Origin: RGIG2945 sp045540355
Lineage (GTDB): Bacteria; Bacillota; Clostridia; Oscillospirales; Acutalibacteraceae
Reading direction: 5' to 3'
Length of the DNA stretch: 9,183 bases
Assembly (NCBI GenBank): GCA_045540355.1
Contig: JAZQHB010000044.1
Location: forward strand, 1-9,183
The notes beneath the pieces are model-generated. The model was not told where the DNA came from. It searched no databases and saw nothing but the letters and a program-made list of their open reading frames with translations. How positions within the stretch are numbered: the stretch's first letter is position 1; the number at the start of each line of letters is the position of its first letter. Of this stretch, positions 5,977 to 9,183 are shown in pieces. The position numbers and the translations under genes are program-made.

Positions 5977-7161
5977 GTGATTGAAATAAACGGAAAAATC
6001 CTGTGTGACGGATGCTTTAAAGAGCTTGATAAAGAAAGTGAATGCAGTTGTGGCTTTTCCGGAAATTATGCAAATAGTCTCCAAAGCGGAACGATTGTTA
6101 ACGGAAGATTTATTGTGGGAAAGCAGGTCAGGGAAAGCGATACGGTAAAAGAATATCTTTGCTATGACCCTCAGAAGTCAGATACAGTTCTGATTAAAGA
6201 ATTTTTCCCGAAAATGCTTGTTTCAAGAAACGGTGATAATAGTGTTCAGATTAAGGATGTAGACGATCTGACTGCATATAACTCTTTAATGCAAAGGTTT
6301 ATAGAACTTATGCAGATACCTCAGAGATTGTCGTCTGATTGCTTTATCAAAGTTGAAAATGCTTTTTATGAAAACAATACGGCATATTTTGTGATTAAAA
6401 ACCATTCGCAGCTTACTGTAAGGGAGTATGTTGAGAGTGGTAAAAAAATATCTGATAAGCAAGCAGTGCTTAGTCTTAGCTTGGCAGTAAAAGGTTTATG
6501 TGAACTCAAGGAGAATGGTTTTGTCAACAGCAAAATATCTGACAGGAATGTTTACATAGATGATGATGGCATTGTAGCAGATGTTTTTGAGACTGATCAG
6601 TATGATCTTGCACATCATATGAAAGAGTCGGTAGCTTTCGGAAAAACTTCATTTTATATGTCTGCTTACGATTTTGCAAAAAAGGAAAAGGATATTTCTT
6701 CTGATATTTTTTCCTTTGGTGCAGTACTTTATACAATGCTTACCGCAAAGCAACCTCAATCGCCTTTTAAAGCGGAAGCTCAGTTTGACAAAACTGCCCT
6801 TGAAAACAGTACAAGTGAGAAAAGGCTTGTTAAAATCATTGAGAAGATGTGTAGGATTGATGGCCAAAAATATGAGAGCCTTTCATCTCTTGTGAAGGAT
6901 ATTAACAGGCTTTCAAGAAGATATGGTTTTGAAAAAATAAAAATAAGCAGTGCACTTGAAGAAACAAATAAAACAAAAAACAACGGCAAAACAATTAAAA
7001 TCGTGATTGCTTTATTGTTCGTAATATTGGTTGTTGCGGCAGGATTTATTTTTGCTGATAAATTGCCGTTTTTCAGAGATGTAGATATACCATCTTTGTC
7101 TGAAATATTCAGTAAATGTCTGACCTTTATAAAAAGTAAATTTTCAGGAGGATTATTATGA
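5977..7161 (+). CDS. Membrane-anchored zinc-ribbon pseudokinase
   Basis: 394 aa from GTG. The start fits the ribosome site and the matching N-terminus of the third gene (MIEINGK / MIKLNDK). Residues 10-25 hold a Cys cluster, C10xxC13 and C23xC25, probably metal-binding. Residues 38-315 align with the Hanks-type kinase encoded downstream (GRFIVGK, YLCYD, YENNTAYFVI, SSDIFSFGAVLY). The ATP-site Lys is kept (LIKE, K74), but the glycine loop is lost, HRD is N184-S185-K186, DFG is F204-E205-T206 and APE is absent; the metal-site Asn (N191) remains. It should not transfer phosphate. One transmembrane helix (339-360) leaves a roughly 34-aa tail, so the pseudokinase faces the cytoplasm. The gene overlaps the RDD-FHA gene by 4 nt (ATGA). 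An allosteric partner or scaffold for the active kinase is the likely role, by inference. Confidence 0.85.
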   Translation: MIEINGKILCDGCFKELDKESECSCGFSGNYANSLQSGTIVNGRFIVGKQVRESDTVKEYLCYDPQKSDTVLIKEFFPKMLVSRNGDNSVQIKDVDDLTAYNSLMQRFIELMQIPQRLSSDCFIKVENAFYENNTAYFVIKNHSQLTVREYVESGKKISDKQAVLSLSLAVKGLCELKENGFVNSKISDRNVYIDDDGIVADVFETDQYDLAHHMKESVAFGKTSFYMSAYDFAKKEKDISSDIFSFGAVLYTMLTAKQPQSPFKAEAQFDKTALENSTSEKRLVKIIEKMCRIDGQKYESLSSLVKDINRLSRRYGFEKIKISSALEETNKTKNNGKTIKIVIALLFVILVVAAGFIFADKLPFFRDVDIPSLSEIFSKCLTFIKSKFSGGLL

Positions 7162-7880
7162 ATTACAGTTCTTTAGCAAAGCGTTTTGGAGCGTTTATCG
7201 TTGATAGCATGATTACAGCCTTTATAGGCGGAGGACTTGCACTGGCCACCGGGTTGTGGTACACAAGTTTTATTTCTGTTTTTGTGTCGGCGGCGTATTA
7301 TATTTTCTGTGAGGGAAGCGTGTGGCACGCAACTCTCGGTAAAAAGCTTTTCAATATAATTGTGGTCGATGAAAACGGAAAAGGAATTGATTACGGCAAA
7401 GCAGCAGTCAGATATATCGGCAGATATCTTTCCGGACTTATATTGGGTATTGGTTATTTGATTGCGGCTTTTTCTGATGAGAAACAAACTCTTCACGATA
7501 AACTTGCAAATACATATGTTGTTGACGGTTCATTTAACGATGCGGGTGTCGGTACAGGTTCAGAAAGCGGACATGCAGTAATAGGAATAAGGGGAGAAGC
7601 AGCAGGAACAAGTTTTCCTATAAAAGGAAATGGTTTGCTTATGGGCTACGATCCCACTGTTTGTCAGATTGTTCTTAAAAGATCAAAGGGTGTCAGCAGA
7701 ATGCATTGCTTTGTTTCATATAACCCTGCAAGCGGAATGTTTATCCTCAGCGACAGAGGCTCATCCTATGGTACATTTACACAATCAGGCTTAAGGGTAA
7801 CTCCCGAAAGAAATGTTGCTTTAAAAAGCGGTGAAAGATTTTATCTTGGTTGCGCAGAAAATCTTTTTGAAGTCAAATAA
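7158..7880 (+). CDS. RDD membrane domain fused to a C-terminal FHA domain
   Basis: 240 aa. Residues 4-122 are an RDD domain: AKRFGAFIVD with R9 and D16, membrane segments near 12-32, 35-52 and 88-105, the TLGKKLFNIIV loop, and the closing QTLHDKLANTYVV. After a Gly/Ser-rich linker (124-138), residues 140-240 form an FHA domain, which reads phosphothreonine peptides. SRMH (180-183) and SDRGSSYGTF (198-207) are its signatures. The usual GR before the second strand is GYD (163-165), so the first phosphate-contacting Arg is replaced by Tyr; S180 and R181 remain. An AGGAGG site (7146-7151) lies within the end of the upstream gene and the start overlaps its stop, so translation is coupled. The FHA domain should face the cytoplasm and bind the neighbouring kinase or its substrates. 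Confidence 0.88.
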   Translation: MNYSSLAKRFGAFIVDSMITAFIGGGLALATGLWYTSFISVFVSAAYYIFCEGSVWHATLGKKLFNIIVVDENGKGIDYGKAAVRYIGRYLSGLILGIGYLIAAFSDEKQTLHDKLANTYVVDGSFNDAGVGTGSESGHAVIGIRGEAAGTSFPIKGNGLLMGYDPTVCQIVLKRSKGVSRMHCFVSYNPASGMFILSDRGSSYGTFTQSGLRVTPERNVALKSGERFYLGCAENLFEVK

Positions 7881-7930
7881 AACACGGTTTTGAATCTATA
7901 AATTGTTTTTATCTTTCAGGGGGAATAAAG

Positions 7931-9183
7931 ATGATAAAACTTAACGATAAAAATCTTTGCGAACATTGTTTTTCAGAGATTGAGGAGAATGCGGATAAGT
8001 GTCCTAACTGTTCTTCTGAAAAAAATAATTCTAAATATCCCACTGCTTTACCTGAAGGCACTATCCTTGCGGGCAGATATGTTGTGGGCAGAGTGCTGGG
8101 TAAAGGCGGCTTCGGTATAACCTACCTTTGCTATGACACGAGAGAAAACAAAACAGTTGCAGTCAAGGAATACCTTCCTGACCATCTGACTCACAGAAAT
8201 ACCGGCGAGACACAGGTTTCGACCTACAGTGGAGAAACTGAGGAATATTTCAGAACAGGTGCACAGAAATTCTTTGATGAAGCAAAGCTTGTTTCCAACT
8301 TCAACGGAAATCCCAACATCATCAGTGTGTATGAATTTTTCTATGAAAATAACACAACATATTTTGTTATGGAATACCTTGACGGTGTTGATCTGAAAAC
8401 CTACATAAAGCAAAAGGGCGGAAAGATACCCGAGGGAGAAGCACTCTATATTGCCGATAAAGTTATTCAGGCTCTGATGATTGTGCATAGCACAAACATT
8501 CTTCATCGTGACATATCACCTGATAATATTTTTATCTGCAGTGACGGAAAAATAAAGCTTATTGACTTTGGTGCTGCAAGACAGGTTATGGGTGAGGTTT
8601 CAAAAAGTCTTTCAGTAGTTCTTAAAGAAGGCTTTGCACCGCCTGAACAATATAATGCAAGGGGAAAGCAAGGTCCATGGACAGATATTTACGCCCTTGG
8701 TGCAACGCTTTATTATTCATTGACAGGTGAAGTTCTTGATAATGCAATGATAAGAGTAACTGATGGCAGTAATTTAAATCTTGAAAGTGTTTCACCTGAT
8801 TTTGCAAATATTATCACAAAGATGCTCGAAATCAAAAAAGAGGACAGATATCAGAATACAATCGATCTCAGTCAGGCTTTCTCGGTCTTCAGCAAAGATG
8901 TTGAAGAAGATGATGGCAATGATGATAAAGAGAAAGTCAGCGTCATTGAAAAAATCAAAACATTTACATCAAACATAGATGTTAAAACTAAAAAACGCAT
9001 TCTTGCAGTTGCCGGTTCAATTGCGGCTGTAATAATTGCAGTAATTGTTGCAGTGGTTGCAATACCTGACAGAAGCAATGTTACAGAATCATCAGGCGGT
9101 GATATGTCGGGGAATGAACAGCCCGGTCTGAATGGTACTATTGACGTAAATCAATTTATCGAAGAAACAAAAACAACAGAAAA
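7931..9183 (+). CDS. Zinc-ribbon transmembrane Ser/Thr protein kinase (partial at right edge)
   Basis: 417 codons are visible from ATG, which has AGGGGG 7 nt upstream. A zinc ribbon C10xxC13...C24xxC27 opens the protein. The Hanks-type kinase domain (about 44-320) is complete: glycine loop GKGGFG (57-62), VAVK with K79, helix-C Glu near E117, HRD (192-194) with N199, DFG (212-214), APPEQY (236-241) and TDIYALG (251-257). It is thus predicted to be active. An acidic linker (323-334) leads to one transmembrane helix (358-378) and a Ser/Gly/Asn-rich outer segment cut by the edge. This is the PrkC/PknB-like layout, but no PASTA repeat is seen in the visible part. It follows the RDD-FHA gene by 50 nt with no terminator, so it is in the same operon. 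Its best relative in the window is the pseudokinase upstream. Confidence 0.92.
   Translation, partial: MIKLNDKNLCEHCFSEIEENADKCPNCSSEKNNSKYPTALPEGTILAGRYVVGRVLGKGGFGITYLCYDTRENKTVAVKEYLPDHLTHRNTGETQVSTYSGETEEYFRTGAQKFFDEAKLVSNFNGNPNIISVYEFFYENNTTYFVMEYLDGVDLKTYIKQKGGKIPEGEALYIADKVIQALMIVHSTNILHRDISPDNIFICSDGKIKLIDFGAARQVMGEVSKSLSVVLKEGFAPPEQYNARGKQGPWTDIYALGATLYYSLTGEVLDNAMIRVTDGSNLNLESVSPDFANIITKMLEIKKEDRYQNTIDLSQAFSVFSKDVEEDDGNDDKEKVSVIEKIKTFTSNIDVKTKKRILAVAGSIAAVIIAVIVAVVAIPDRSNVTESSGGDMSGNEQPGLNGTIDVNQFIEETKTTE

Noticed and set aside
8048..8506. A 152-codon minus-strand frame opposite the active kinase gene.
   Set aside because: It overlaps conserved kinase motifs on the other strand and shows no family features, so it is a shadow frame.
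1..9183. Search for CRISPR arrays, complete insertion sequences and rRNA.
   Set aside because: No regularly spaced long direct repeats, no transposase gene and no rRNA-like sequence were seen.

Overview
The window is AT-rich DNA with strong Shine-Dalgarno sites (AGGAGG, GGAGG) and sigma-A-type promoters. Its proteins look like those of Clostridia from gut or rumen communities (Oscillospiraceae/Ruminococcus-like). That placement is inferred from protein style and base composition, not from a marker gene.

Left half, minus strand (1-4670): ordinary chromosome. From right to left it holds a 4-alpha-glucanotransferase (malQ) with its own extended -10 promoter, a small P-loop kinase-like protein, an FAD-dependent oxidoreductase 35 nt downstream of it, and a separately promoted membrane protein whose outer domain starts like a right-handed beta-helix protein. 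This last gene runs off the left edge.

Middle (4670-5976): a hairpin-rich, gene-poor stretch around one small plus-strand gene (4937-5344, DUF5071-like). On its left are two tandem minus-strand terminators with no minus-strand gene to serve. On its right are a strong 14-bp hairpin, another minus-strand terminator, and directly upstream of that the 3' half of a minus-strand tRNA-Pro(CGG). The tRNA's 5' half is missing and replaced by unrelated sequence from about 5516. Further right are short TGTGCC/TGTACA repeats and a 48-codon relic matching the helix-turn-helix C-terminus of small serine recombinases. Together these look like the edge of an integrated element, with foreign DNA on the right.

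Right part, plus strand (5977-9183+): a signalling operon of three genes: (i) a membrane-anchored protein with an N-terminal Cys cluster and a kinase fold that has lost its catalytic residues (a pseudokinase, GTG start); (ii) an RDD membrane domain fused to a C-terminal FHA domain, overlapping the first gene by 4 nt; (iii) a related Ser/Thr kinase with an intact active site, a zinc ribbon and one transmembrane helix, cut by the right edge. The likely logic is phosphorylation by the third protein, phosphothreonine reading by the FHA domain, and a scaffold or allosteric role for the dead paralogue, all at the membrane. This system and its possible mobile origin are the most interesting content of the window.
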